Source of the DNA: Porcincola intestinalis
GTDB lineage: Bacteria; Bacillota; Clostridia; Lachnospirales; Lachnospiraceae
Length of the DNA stretch: 64,000 nucleotides
Assembly (NCBI RefSeq): GCF_009696445.1
Contig: NZ_VULZ01000015.1
Coordinates: 26,053-90,052, forward strand
Reading direction: 5' to 3'
Both the position numbers and the translations under genes were made by a program. Shown here piece after piece: positions 1 to 8,383 of this stretch. Each line of letters opens with the position of its first letter. Positions within the stretch are counted from its first letter, which is position 1. The notes under the pieces were generated by a model that ran no database searches, was not told where the DNA came from, and worked only from the letters and a program-made list of their open reading frames with translations.

Positions 1-31
1 CACAATAGTCTTTTGCACGAATGATTCTCAT
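1..31 (-). CDS. nagB: Glucosamine-6-phosphate deaminase, N-terminal fragment (cut by window edge)
   Basis: Only ten codons are visible, reading MRIIRAKDYC from an ATG at position 31, preceded by a good AGGAGAGA ribosome binding site at about 36-43. This matches the conserved start of NagB (typically MRII.AK.Y). NagB converts glucosamine-6-phosphate to fructose-6-phosphate and ammonia, the last committed step of cytosolic sialic acid breakdown, so its place directly downstream of nanK fits. It would be the seventh gene of the nan operon, with about 120 bases between nanK and this start. The call rests on ten residues plus context; another gene with the same start is possible. Confidence 0.6.
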   Translation of the reverse strand, partial: MRIIRAKDYC

Positions 32-153
32 ATCTTCTCTCCTGTCTCCTTGCCGTCTTCTGACACTGGTGTCATCCGGCGCATCTGTGTCTGCGTCCTT
101 CTCAGTACCCGGATCTTCTCTGCGCAGGCTTCCGGCGTACTGTCCTCCGCCGC

Positions 154-1155
154 TCAGCGTCCCTGCCGTTTTCTCTGCATCTTCTGAAAATGCAGATACG
201 CCCCGATCATGCCTGCATCATTGCCCTGCCGCGCCATCGTCAGCTCTGTTTCCTGTGCAATGGAAGGGATCAGATACCTGTCCAGTGCGCTCCGGATCCT
301 CGGGTACAGATATTCCTTCTGCGCCATCACGCCCCCTCCAAGCACGACAACCTCCGGGTTGAGAACATAGCATATATTCGCGATGCCTTTTCCAAGGATA
401 TCACACATGCGGTCAATCTCGCTGACACAAATCGGATCTCCTTCCCTGGCCGCCTCGAAAATATGCTGCCCTGTCCAGATCCTGCTCACATCATCCGGCG
501 CGGTTGTATCCCCACCTGCTGCATGCCCGTCGGCTTTATCCCCACCGGCTGTATCCTCATTAGCTGTATCCCTGTCCGTTTTCTCCTGAAGCTTCTGCTC
601 CGCAATCCGTCTCAAAAGAACGCTCATGGCACCGAGGCGCTCAAACTGTCCGCCTTCCAGATTCATGTAGCCGATCTCACAGCCGCTGCCGGAATGTCCA
701 TGGTAAACATCGCCCTTCCATACAAAGCAGCCTCCGATTCCGGTTCCGACTGTCAGACAGAGCACGCTGTCTCTGCCCCTCGCGGCCCCAAGGACAGCCT
801 CCGACAGACCGGCGCAGTTGACATCATTCTCGATCTCACAGGGCAGGCCTGTCTTCTCCTCAATGATGGTCTTGAACTCCGTTCCGGCATAGTCCGGAAT
901 GTTGGGGCCAGAGTAGAAAATCCGCCCCCTCCCGGTGTCCACCATCCCTGCGGAGGAAATGCAGACCCCGTCTGCCTTTTCTCCGCCCGATGTGAAGGAT
1001 GAGATAATCTCCAGGACCTTTTCCACGATCCCCGTTCCGCCAAGCCAGGCTTCAGTCGGCCGCTTTCCTTTCTCCAGAAAGCGAGCGGTCTTTCCTTCCA
1101 TCAGGCCGTACTTGATGTCCGTCCCTCCAATATCGATGGTAATGAATCTGTCCAT
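154..1155 (-). CDS. nanK: ROK-family kinase, probable N-acetylmannosamine kinase
   Basis: Predicted cytosolic sugar kinase of 333 residues. It has the ROK phosphate motif DIGGTDIK (residues 8-15), the ENDVN segment with the catalytic Asp near 111, and GTGIGG at about 137-142. The usual ROK zinc motif (CxCGxxGC) is absent after EIGYM, as in several Firmicute ROK sugar kinases. ATG at 1155 is chosen because GAGG lies about 5-6 bases upstream and the protein then begins MDRFITIDIG; in-frame GTG and ATG codons lie slightly upstream. It follows nanA and precedes nagB, so ManNAc to ManNAc-6-P is the natural role. Residues about 191-222 are a low-complexity Asp/Thr/Ala/Gly insertion encoded by 15-base repeats. 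Glucokinase activity is the main alternative. Confidence 0.85.
   Translation of the reverse strand: MDRFITIDIGGTDIKYGLMEGKTARFLEKGKRPTEAWLGGTGIVEKVLEIISSFTSGGEKADGVCISSAGMVDTGRGRIFYSGPNIPDYAGTEFKTIIEEKTGLPCEIENDVNCAGLSEAVLGAARGRDSVLCLTVGTGIGGCFVWKGDVYHGHSGSGCEIGYMNLEGGQFERLGAMSVLLRRIAEQKLQEKTDRDTANEDTAGGDKADGHAAGGDTTAPDDVSRIWTGQHIFEAAREGDPICVSEIDRMCDILGKGIANICYVLNPEVVVLGGGVMAQKEYLYPRIRSALDRYLIPSIAQETELTMARQGNDAGMIGAYLHFQKMQRKRQGR
505..579. repeat. Five degenerate 15-base tandem repeats inside nanK
   Basis: Five consecutive 15-base units start at 505, 520, 535, 550 and 565. On the plus strand they resemble TGTATCCCCACCTGC with scattered substitutions. Being a multiple of three, the array stays in frame and encodes the Asp/Ala/Gly/Thr-rich insertion of NanK. 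It looks like slippage-derived expansion within a surface loop. Confidence 0.8.
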
Positions 1156-1185
1156 AGTCATCCTCACACTGCGCGCTGCTGCCGC

Positions 1186-2103
1186 TTACAGGTACTTCGC
1201 CCTTGCGTCCCGGATCATCCCGGCCGCCTCCTCAACAGTCTGTTCATCCTCCGGAGCAAGAGAAGAAAGCGGACGCCTGACATCGCCGATGTCCAGTTTC
1301 TCATTGCGGCGCAGAATCTCCTTGATCACAGCATACATATTGCCATGCGCTGAGCACATCTTGTAAATCACGGCATCGACAGCGTACTGGATGGCTCTTG
1401 CCTCCGCAATCTTCCCCTCCTTCAGCAGTGCGTCCATCTTCAGGAAAAGCTCCGGCATGACGCCATATGTACCTCCGATGGCGCCTTCCGCACCGATCAC
1501 GCGGCCGCTGATAAACTGCTCGTCCGGACCGTTGAATATGATATAGTCATCCCCCGCCTGCTGCCTGAACATCTGGATATCCTGCACCGGCATGGAAGAA
1601 TTCTTCACTCCGATGACACGCGGATTCTTTCTCATTTCCGCAAACAAAGACGGTGTCAGCGCCACGCCCGCCAGCTGCGGGATGTTGTAGATCACAAAAT
1701 CGGTGTTCGGCGCCGCCGCGCTGATGTCATTCCAGTACTGAGCAATTGAATATTCCGGCAGATGAAAATAGATCGGCGGAATGGCCGCGATGGCATCGAC
1801 TCCCAGGCTCTCCGCGTGCGCCGCCAGCTCCTGACTGTCCTTTGTATTGTTGCAGGCTACGTGGCAGATCACGGTCAATTTTCCCTTCGCAACGCTCATC
1901 ACGTTCTCAAGAATCGTCTTACGATCCCGGACACTCAGGTAGATGCACTCTCCCGAAGAGCCATTGACATAGACGCCCTTCACACCCTTGTCAATGTGGT
2001 ACTGCGTCAGCCTTCTGACAGCCTCCGGACTGACATTGCCCTCCTTGTCATAGCATGCGTAAAATGCAGGGATCACACCCTTATACTTGTCAAGATTTCT
2101 CAT
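1186..2103 (-). CDS. nanA: N-acetylneuraminate lyase
   Basis: A DapA/NAL superfamily TIM-barrel aldolase of 305 residues, the normal family length. It cleaves N-acetylneuraminate to N-acetylmannosamine and pyruvate in the cytosol. Visible signatures are the carboxylate-binding GSSGE loop (48-52), the catalytic Tyr in YNIP (139) and the Schiff-base Lys in GVKNSS (167). The following glycine-rich GAEGAIGGTYG segment is typical of the NAL branch rather than dihydrodipicolinate synthase. It sits between the ABC permease genes and nanK, with nanE at the head of the operon, which makes sialate lyase by far the best reading. Confidence 0.93.
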   Translation of the reverse strand: MRNLDKYKGVIPAFYACYDKEGNVSPEAVRRLTQYHIDKGVKGVYVNGSSGECIYLSVRDRKTILENVMSVAKGKLTVICHVACNNTKDSQELAAHAESLGVDAIAAIPPIYFHLPEYSIAQYWNDISAAAPNTDFVIYNIPQLAGVALTPSLFAEMRKNPRVIGVKNSSMPVQDIQMFRQQAGDDYIIFNGPDEQFISGRVIGAEGAIGGTYGVMPELFLKMDALLKEGKIAEARAIQYAVDAVIYKMCSAHGNMYAVIKEILRRNEKLDIGDVRRPLSSLAPEDEQTVEEAAGMIRDARAKYL

Positions 2104-2196
2104 GTTTTAAGCTCCTCCGTATACTTTTTTATCCGTTCCCAAACGCAGCACAAACGTACCGGAAGGATTTCCCGGCACGTTCTGCTCCTCTGTTCT

Positions 2197-3084
2197 TCAG
2201 CCCTTCACCGCGCCAAGCGCGATGCCCTGCGTGAAGTATTTCTGGAATATGATGAAGACTGTCAGAATCGGCGCCGCCGCAAGTGTCGCACCGGCCATGA
2301 TCAGGCCGAAGTCCGTCGCGTTCTCCGCCTGGATCTTCGCAATACCAAGCGAAATGGTGAGATTCTGATTGCTGTTCACCATGATCAACTGCATGAAATA
2401 GTCATTCCATGTGTTGATGAAAGTAAAAATCGCAAGCGCCCCGATCCCCGGCTTTACCATCGGCGTTACAATCTGGGTGAATGTCCTTGCCTCGCTTGCT
2501 CCGTCCACGCGCGCGGCCTCGAGCATCTCCCCGGGGACACCCTCTGAAAACTGCTTCATGAGGAAGACCCCGAACGGCCAGCCGACGGTGGGGATGATGA
2601 TCGCCCAGATGTTATCATACAGATGAAGCGCCGACATCTCACGGATCAGCGGAATCAGTATAACCTGCTTGGGCAGCGCCATCGCGCACACGATCAGTGT
2701 AAACAATAATTTCTTTCCTGTGAAGCGTTTCTTTGCAAGTGCATATCCTGCCATTGTCGCGGTGATGCAGGTCAGAATCATCGCCATGACGGCGATGAAG
2801 ACCGTGTTGAACAGCCACCGGAACGCTGCCGGCGCCTTCGGCCCGAAGAAACCGAACAGATGGTCAACACTTCTCTTTGCGAAAAGCTTCTGAAAATTCG
2901 TCAGGACCCACTGCTTTGGAAACCAGTCCGGCGTCGTTGCGTTGATGGACGCATTCGTTTTGAAAGCGCCCGTCACAATCCAGTACAGTGGAAAGATAAA
3001 GAAGATTGCCAGCACGATCAGGATGATCAGCGAGATGACCTTGTATGGCGTTATTTTTTTAATACCGGAATTTTCCATCGTCAC
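2197..3084 (-). CDS. ABC sugar permease, MalG type (sialic acid importer)
   Basis: An inner component of an ABC importer, 295 residues with six predicted hydrophobic segments. The first is near residues 15-35, after a short basic cytoplasmic N-terminus. The cytoplasmic EAA loop that contacts the ATPase is present (EAARVDGASEARTF, about 190-203). The C-terminus ends FFQ/KYFTQGIALGAVKG-like, as in MalG/LacG/AraQ proteins. It starts 3 bases after the partner permease gene, so the two are co-translated. Its location in the nan operon implies import of sialic acid or a sialylated sugar; substrate cannot be read from the permease itself. Confidence 0.88.
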   Translation of the reverse strand: MTMENSGIKKITPYKVISLIILIVLAIFFIFPLYWIVTGAFKTNASINATTPDWFPKQWVLTNFQKLFAKRSVDHLFGFFGPKAPAAFRWLFNTVFIAVMAMILTCITATMAGYALAKKRFTGKKLLFTLIVCAMALPKQVILIPLIREMSALHLYDNIWAIIIPTVGWPFGVFLMKQFSEGVPGEMLEAARVDGASEARTFTQIVTPMVKPGIGALAIFTFINTWNDYFMQLIMVNSNQNLTISLGIAKIQAENATDFGLIMAGATLAAAPILTVFIIFQKYFTQGIALGAVKG

Positions 3085-3087
3085 CCC

Positions 3088-3999
3088 TCACTTTTCTCTC
3101 GCAAACCGGAACTGCAGCGCTGACAGCACCGCGATGAAGATTGCCAGCACGACACCCATCGCGTTCGCATATCCGTAGCGGTAGCGCTTGAAGCACATGT
3201 AGTAAATGTAGTACATGATCGTATCGGTGGAGTGGTTCGGCCCGCCGGATGTCAGCAGCTGGATCAGCGCAAAGCACTGGAAGCTGTTGATGGTCGTGAT
3301 AACCAGAACATAGAGGGTGGTCGGCCTGATCTGCGGCCACTTGATCTTCCAGAATACCTGATGATTCGTTGCGCCATCCACCTCTGCCGCCTCAATCAGA
3401 GACTGGTCAACATTGCCAAGCGCGGAGACATACAGGACGATCGGCTGTCCGACGGATGTCGTCAGCAGAATCAGGATGATACAGCCAAGCGCGTACTTCG
3501 AATCCCCCAGCCAGTTGATGTTCTTTGAAAGGATCCCTGTCTTCGTCCCGACATAATTCAGAACGCCGTAGTAGTTGTTGAAAATCCATTTCCAGACAAC
3601 GGTGACAGCGACGGAGCCGGTGACAACCGGAAGATAGAAGATACAGCGGAAGGCCGAGAGCGCCCACCCCTTCATCTGGTAGATCACCGAGGCGATCCAC
3701 AGCGAAAACACACACACAATCGGAACCGAGACGACGACGATGATCAGTGTGTTGACCAGCGCCTTCAGGAACACAGGATCCTTCCAGAGCTCCACATAGT
3801 TTCCAAATCCGATAAAGACATCCTTCACATCCTTGCCCATCGTCGAGTCGAAGAAGCTTGTGTAGACGCAGAGCACCATCGGGAGGATGACAAAACCGAC
3901 GAAGAAGACAAGACTGGGGGCCAGAAATGTATATGCCACCCTTGTCTCTCTCCTTGCCAGTACCTTGCTTCTTGACTGAGCCTTGGTTGTACCAGCCAC
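3088..3999 (-). CDS. ABC sugar permease, MalF type (sialic acid importer)
   Basis: The 303-residue partner permease, related to UgpA/LacF/MalF. It has a basic N-terminal stretch, six hydrophobic segments and the EAA motif (EAAEVDGATNHQVF, about 215-228). The C-terminal AMGVVLAIFIAVLSALQFRFA segment is typical of this subfamily. It is encoded between the binding-protein gene and the MalG-type gene. No ATPase gene is present in the operon, so the complex must borrow one from elsewhere. A stable hairpin lies in the about 100-base gap between the binding-protein gene and this gene. Confidence 0.88.
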   Translation of the reverse strand: MAGTTKAQSRSKVLARRETRVAYTFLAPSLVFFVGFVILPMVLCVYTSFFDSTMGKDVKDVFIGFGNYVELWKDPVFLKALVNTLIIVVVSVPIVCVFSLWIASVIYQMKGWALSAFRCIFYLPVVTGSVAVTVVWKWIFNNYYGVLNYVGTKTGILSKNINWLGDSKYALGCIILILLTTSVGQPIVLYVSALGNVDQSLIEAAEVDGATNHQVFWKIKWPQIRPTTLYVLVITTINSFQCFALIQLLTSGGPNHSTDTIMYYIYYMCFKRYRYGYANAMGVVLAIFIAVLSALQFRFAREK

Positions 4000-4026
4000 A
4001 GCGAATTCCTCTCTTTCTCATTGGAA

Positions 4027-4056
4027 GCGCCCACCTTCCGAAGGAAGCGGGCGCCA
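4027..4056 (-). other. Intercistronic stem-loop between binding-protein and permease genes
   Basis: Arms GCGCCC..CTTCC and GGAAG.GGGCGC close a GAA loop, giving about 11 base pairs with one small asymmetric bulge. No T-run follows on the minus strand, so it does not look like a terminator. Such hairpins commonly stabilise the upstream binding-protein message so that it is made in excess over the permeases. Confidence 0.65.
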
Positions 4057-4100
4057 AAGATACTGACAAATTGACCGGCAGATTCGCCTGCCCTTCCGCC

Positions 4101-5420
4101 TTATGCCTTTGCGGCCTCGTTGGCGGTCTTCTGGAACGCGGTCAGCTCACTCTGGATGTCTGCGCCGTTCCCGATGTTCTGAAGCATATTCCACCATGCG
4201 GTACGAGCCTCTGTCCAGCCCGGGACGACCTGATAATAGTCTCCCATCGCCGGCATGAACTTCTCGGTGAACATGGTCATGGTATCCGCGATATCGGTTC
4301 CGTCATAGACACCGGTCATCTTCGTGTGTACCGGGAAGAAGGAAGAAACCTTGACACTCTCCTTTGCCTGATCCGGATCGTTGCAGATGAAACGGATGAA
4401 TTCCTTGGAAGCCGCGATCTTGTCCGCATCGCCGTTGTCAAAGATACCGAAGCCCCAGATACCGCCGCAGAGCTTTGCCGCGGAGCCGTCCTCGGTCGGG
4501 AACTGCATCGGGATGATGTTGTCGCCGTTGTTGGTCTTTCCTGCCTCGCCGTTGTCGGTATTGTTCTGCTGCGCTGCATTCCAGCAGAAGGAAACCGCAA
4601 GTGTTCCGTTTCTGAAGAGCTGGATCTCATCGCCGCCGACCAGAGACGCATCGAAGTTGATGCCCTTCTGATCAACCAAGGCCTGGAGAGCCTTGGCATT
4701 CTCCGGACTGTCGACGGTGTACTCGGTGTGCTCTGCATTCGTGAATGTTCCGCCGTACAGATTGTTCACCAGTGCTCTTGTTCCCTGATCGCCGCCCTGC
4801 CCTGCGCAGTAGACAGCCGCTACATTCTCCTGGCCACTGTCATAGACTGCCTGGACAGCCTTGAAGAAGTTTTCCGTCGACCAGGTGTGGTTGTCGATAT
4901 CAAGATACTGAAGGGCATCCGCATTTTTGAAAATGGTCTCATTGACCGCCATGCAGTGCGCGACCATGCAGAGCGGATACTCGTAATACTTGCCGTCGCT
5001 GCTCTTGCAGGCTGCCGAAACATTCTCGTACAGATCCGAGGAAGCATCGTCTGCGAACAGATCTGAGAGATCCACCATCAGCCCTCTTGCGCCCCAGTTT
5101 GCGACCAGTCTCTCAGGCCCCTCCAGCACCAGATCCGGTGCCTGTCCGCCTTCGATCGCGGTGTTGACCTGGTCATCGCCGTTCGTGTAGTCCAGGTACT
5201 CAACTGTGACGTTGACGTTCGGATACTTCTCGTTGAAAGCCTTGATCAGGCCATCCACGTTCTCGCTGTTGCCATATCCGCCGACCGGATAGGTCCAGAG
5301 TGTGATATCCGCCGCAAGATCTGACGACGCCGCTCCTTCTGTCTCTCCTGCGAATGCCGTCATTCCCATGCTCATCGCCATGACCGCCGCCACCGCAAGT
5401 GCCGTTGCTCTTCTTTTCAT
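4101..5420 (-). CDS. ABC extracellular solute-binding protein (sialic acid module)
   Basis: A family 1 solute-binding protein of 439 residues that would capture the sugar outside the cell and deliver it to the two permeases encoded next. The N-terminus is a clear signal peptide (basic MKRR, a hydrophobic Ala/Met-rich core, cleavage near AFA|GE at about residue 24). No cysteine follows the core, so no lipobox is visible, which is unusual for a Gram-positive binding protein. The mature part has the usual periplasmic-binding fold features such as DITLW, EGGQAPDLV and the C-terminal helical region. It is the second gene of the nan operon, 59 bases after nanE. Confidence 0.88.
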   Translation of the reverse strand: MKRRATALAVAAVMAMSMGMTAFAGETEGAASSDLAADITLWTYPVGGYGNSENVDGLIKAFNEKYPNVNVTVEYLDYTNGDDQVNTAIEGGQAPDLVLEGPERLVANWGARGLMVDLSDLFADDASSDLYENVSAACKSSDGKYYEYPLCMVAHCMAVNETIFKNADALQYLDIDNHTWSTENFFKAVQAVYDSGQENVAAVYCAGQGGDQGTRALVNNLYGGTFTNAEHTEYTVDSPENAKALQALVDQKGINFDASLVGGDEIQLFRNGTLAVSFCWNAAQQNNTDNGEAGKTNNGDNIIPMQFPTEDGSAAKLCGGIWGFGIFDNGDADKIAASKEFIRFICNDPDQAKESVKVSSFFPVHTKMTGVYDGTDIADTMTMFTEKFMPAMGDYYQVVPGWTEARTAWWNMLQNIGNGADIQSELTAFQKTANEAAKA

Positions 5421-5479
5421 AGATGCTATCCTCCTTGAAATGCTGCGCTTTTGCGCCTTTCATTGATTCCTTAATGTGG

Positions 5480-6193
5480 TTATTCCTGCTGTTCTCTCGC
5501 CAGTGTCTCGAGCGCCTCCGCGAAGGGCTTCGCAATCAGCTGAGGCCTGGTAATGATGGAACCGACGACCACCGTAAACGCGCCAAGCTCAATCACCCGC
5601 CTCGCCTTCTCCGGCGTGTTGATGTTGCCCTCGGCAATCACTCTGGCATGCCGGACACCCGCAATGATGTCTCTGAGTATCTTGAAATCATCTGCGGCGA
5701 TCTTGTCGCCTGCGCTCTCCGGTGTATATCCGACCATCGTACAGCCGACAAAGTCAAACCCGAGCTCATCGGCGTGAATGGCTTCTGCCACCGTGGAACA
5801 GTCCGCCATCAGCAGCAGTCCCGGGTGTGTCTCCCGGATCTCTGCATAAAACTCATCCAGCGTCTTTCCGCCCGGACGGAGCCGGTCTGTCGCATCCAGC
5901 GCGATAATCTCCGGCTTCACCTCCATCAGCTCATCAATCTCTCTCATGGTCGGCGTGATGTAGATACCGCTGTCCTCGTAATCCCTCTTGACGATTCCGA
6001 TAATCGGAAGATCGACAATTCTCTGAATTTCAGCAATATCTTCCTTTGTGTTCGCCCGGATCCCGCGCGCCCCGGCCATCTTTGCCGCCAGCGCCATCCG
6101 ACCCATGATAAACGATGAATGAAGTGGTTCGTTCGGAAGCGCCTGGCAGGAAACAATCAGCCTTCCCTTCAGTGCCTCAACCTTCGCATTCAT
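5480..6193 (-). CDS. nanE: N-acylglucosamine-6-phosphate 2-epimerase
   Basis: A 237-residue TIM-barrel enzyme of the NanE family that converts N-acetylmannosamine-6-phosphate to N-acetylglucosamine-6-phosphate. Family signatures visible include GRLIVSCQALPNEPLH near the N-terminus, the IIGIVKRDY segment, the EIIALDATDR segment and the C-terminal GAFTVVVGSIITRP phosphate-binding end. It is the first gene after the operon promoter. Start at 6193 is supported by GGAGGG upstream. With nanA, nanK and nagB it completes the pathway to fructose-6-phosphate, apart from the GlcNAc-6-P deacetylase NagA, which is not seen in this window. Confidence 0.94.
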   Translation of the reverse strand: MNAKVEALKGRLIVSCQALPNEPLHSSFIMGRMALAAKMAGARGIRANTKEDIAEIQRIVDLPIIGIVKRDYEDSGIYITPTMREIDELMEVKPEIIALDATDRLRPGGKTLDEFYAEIRETHPGLLLMADCSTVAEAIHADELGFDFVGCTMVGYTPESAGDKIAADDFKILRDIIAGVRHARVIAEGNINTPEKARRVIELGAFTVVVGSIITRPQLIAKPFAEALETLAREQQE

Positions 6194-6214
6194 TCGCTTT
6201 CCCTCCTTGACTGC

Positions 6215-6242
6215 ACTATAGCATATATAAAATAATTTTCAA
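6215..6242 (-). promoter_or_regulatory. Promoter of the nan operon
   Basis: Minus-strand -35 TTGAAA at 6237-6242 and -10 TATAGT at 6215-6220, with a 16-base spacer. The nanE start is about 22 bases downstream of the -10, so the leader is very short. Confidence 0.7.
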
Positions 6243-6266
6243 CATATTTTCTATTATGAAAATTAT
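6232..6266. promoter_or_regulatory. Candidate RpiR-type operator over the nan promoter
   Basis: A perfect 9-base inverted repeat, ATAATTTTC at 6232-6240 and GAAAATTAT at 6258-6266, is separated by 17 bases. A further TTTTC half-site lies inside. The proximal arm overlaps the -35 box of the nan promoter. RpiR-family regulators of sugar phosphate and sialic acid genes often bind GAAA/TTTC-type palindromes, so repression by the adjacent RpiR protein is the natural inference. Confidence 0.55.
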
Positions 6267-6388
6267 ATTCTCCATTTCTGACAATTCTGCCTCTCTCCGT
6301 TTGTGCAATCTGTTTGACGAGAGCTGCTTTACCCCTGTTCCCGGCTCCGGGGCCGGACGACAGGCCTGCAAAAAGGCCGATCGCCTTC

Positions 6389-6432
6389 AAAAAAAGACTG
6401 CCGGGGATCCGTCAGCCGGATCCTCGGCAGTC
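6389..6432 (-). terminator. Rho-independent terminator of the RpiR-type gene
   Basis: Fifteen-base arms (6396-6410 and 6418-6432, GACTGCCG.GGATCC type) close a 7-base loop. On the minus strand they are followed by a run of seven T. It lies just past the stop codon of the regulator and insulates it from the nan operon. Confidence 0.88.
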
Positions 6433-6438
6433 TGAACT

Positions 6439-7296
6439 TCAGAACAGTTTTTCGACAACTGCCTTTGATGTTCTGCGGTTGTTTTCGGCGGATTCCCTTC
6501 GCGTCTTCTGGTAATAGGCCTGAAACAGAATATCGATGATGTGGAGCTGGCTCATCTTCGCTCCCATGGAACCGCCCTCTAGCGGTCCTTCATTGGACCC
6601 GCAGATCAGCACGACATCCGCGTACTCTGTGAGCGGAGATTTCAGGAAACGGGTGATCACAATGATTCTCGCCCCGGCCTCCTTCGCGATCTTCGCCACA
6701 TAGACATTGTCCTTCGTCGCTCCCGAGTAGGATATGAAAAACAGCAGGTCTTCTGCGTCTGCCATGGATGCCGCCATGGCCTGCATGTGCGGATCCGTGA
6801 TGGTGCGCACCTTCGGTGTGATCCGGAGGAACTTGTTGCGCGCTTCCTCCGCCGCAAGCAGGCTGTCACCGATCCCGAAAAACTGGACACTGCGGGACCG
6901 GATCATCAGATCCACTGCCGCATTGACTGTCTCCGGGCGCAGCAGCGCATTCGTCTCCCGGATGGCATTGATATGAGTCTGCAGGATATCCGCGAACATC
7001 TGTCCTGTCGCAACCTTGCCGTTCCCGTCTGCAGACCCCTCATCAGACTCCGGCTCCTCCGGCGTCGTGCTCAGAGAAAGCTTCATCTTGAATTCCTGAT
7101 ATCCCTTCGCTCCGACCTTCCGGCAGAACCGGTGGATGCTCGCCTCCGCGACACCGCATTCCTCCGCGAGCTCCGTGATCGACATGAACAGAACGCCGCC
7201 CGGCTTTTTCAGGATATAGTCGGCAATCTTCCGCTCCGTCTTCGTGTACTGGTTGTATGAAAGGCTGATCTCCGTCAGCAGGCTGGATCCTTGCAT
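6439..7296 (-). CDS. RpiR-family transcriptional regulator (likely nan operon control)
   Basis: A DNA-binding regulator of about 285 residues. The N-terminal HTH_6 domain (about 1-77) contains TKTERKIADYI and the recognition segment ITELAEECGVAEASIHRFCR. The C-terminal SIS sugar-phosphate-binding domain (about 115-250) contains FFGIGDSLLAAEEA and DLLFFISYSGATKD. ATG at 7296 is preferred because GAGGAAG lies 6 bases upstream and the N-terminus then matches the family; the reading frame stays open about 58 codons further upstream without family-like sequence. It lies upstream of and co-directional with the nan operon, as NanR-like RpiR proteins often do. The likely effector is a ManNAc or GlcNAc phosphate, which is inference. 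Confidence 0.88.
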   Translation of the reverse strand: MQGSSLLTEISLSYNQYTKTERKIADYILKKPGGVLFMSITELAEECGVAEASIHRFCRKVGAKGYQEFKMKLSLSTTPEEPESDEGSADGNGKVATGQMFADILQTHINAIRETNALLRPETVNAAVDLMIRSRSVQFFGIGDSLLAAEEARNKFLRITPKVRTITDPHMQAMAASMADAEDLLFFISYSGATKDNVYVAKIAKEAGARIIVITRFLKSPLTEYADVVLICGSNEGPLEGGSMGAKMSQLHIIDILFQAYYQKTRRESAENNRRTSKAVVEKLF

Positions 7297-7510
7297 ATGG
7301 TTCTTCCTCGTGGCAGTTTCCCCCTCACCCGGCCAGTCCGCCTCATCCTTCATCTGTCGGATCAGCTTCCGGCGCCCTTGCCGGATGAAAATATCATCTT
7401 CAGTATAGCACCTTCTGCCGCCGCTCCGCATCAGAACAGCTCCGGTTCCGCCTCCAGCACCATTCTGCACCGCCGCGGTCTTTTTTCACTTCCCGCACCA
7501 GAACGGCCTG

Positions 7511-8263
7511 TCAGCCTGCCGCCATCACCATACTGCGGATATACTTCTTCACCGCCTTCGACGCATACCGGCTGTAATGCTTGAGATCATAGCCGCCCCG
7601 TCTTTTCTGAAACCCTCTTCCATCCTTGCGCGGCCGGTCAAGGCCTCTCCTCTCCAGATACTCTCCTGCGTCAATGTATATGTCCGGAAAGTTCTTCTTC
7701 AGCGCACGGTTCATGTAATGCATGTTTCCTCTTGAATAGGGCTTCCGCTCGGCAGCCGGGAATATGCTTGCCACATAGAACTTCCGGTTCGGATAGGCAC
7801 GCATCCATTTCTGATACTCCTTTACGACCCTCTTCGCGTTGCTTGAAACCCGGGAGCAGCCATTGCAGCCAAAGTTCAGGACGATCTTTGCATTCGGATA
7901 GGTCTTCAGCGCGTCGCGAAGATATTTCCCAAGCTGTCCGCAACGGCTGTAGTTTTTGTTGTATCGAAGTTCGCCGATCGATGCTCCATCGCGATAGATC
8001 AGCCCATCCCGCTTGTCCTTCACATGGTGGAGATCGTAAAACCATGTCCTGGAATCTCCGACATACAGGATAATATCACTCCGTTTCCTGTCAACCGACG
8101 GCCTTCTGTAAGCCGGATCCTTGTAATTTGCCTCTGCAACCCCTGAAAAGAGCAGGCAGACAGCCATCAGCATCACAGCGCACAGAACCGGCCGGAGCTT
8201 AGCGAGCCTGCCTCCGGATATCCCTTCCTGTTTCATCACCCACCTGTTTCTTTCCATCCTCAT
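7511..8263 (-). CDS. Secreted SGNH-hydrolase-like protein
   Basis: About 250 residues with an N-terminal signal peptide (basic start, hydrophobic core near 23-40, likely cleavage after AEA). The mature part carries the SGNH/GDSL nucleophile motif GDSRT, an NFGCNG segment resembling block III, and a C-terminal DLKHYS resembling the DxxH catalytic pair. Such proteins act on esterified sugars or cell-wall substituents outside the cell. The protein is very basic (many Lys/Arg), suggesting interaction with the anionic wall. ATG at 8263 has AGGAAA upstream; a GTG at 8281 is the alternative. Substrate is unknown. Confidence 0.72.
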   Translation of the reverse strand: MRMERNRWVMKQEGISGGRLAKLRPVLCAVMLMAVCLLFSGVAEANYKDPAYRRPSVDRKRSDIILYVGDSRTWFYDLHHVKDKRDGLIYRDGASIGELRYNKNYSRCGQLGKYLRDALKTYPNAKIVLNFGCNGCSRVSSNAKRVVKEYQKWMRAYPNRKFYVASIFPAAERKPYSRGNMHYMNRALKKNFPDIYIDAGEYLERRGLDRPRKDGRGFQKRRGGYDLKHYSRYASKAVKKYIRSMVMAAG

Positions 8264-8383
8264 CCCACGCTTTCCTGCCACCTGTTATTTTCACTCAAGT
8301 TTCGGCCATTATGCAGGCATTTATTTGAACAACTTCAATCCTGCAACGCAGCCCGCCGGTCGTCAAGCCCCGCATGTCATCGA

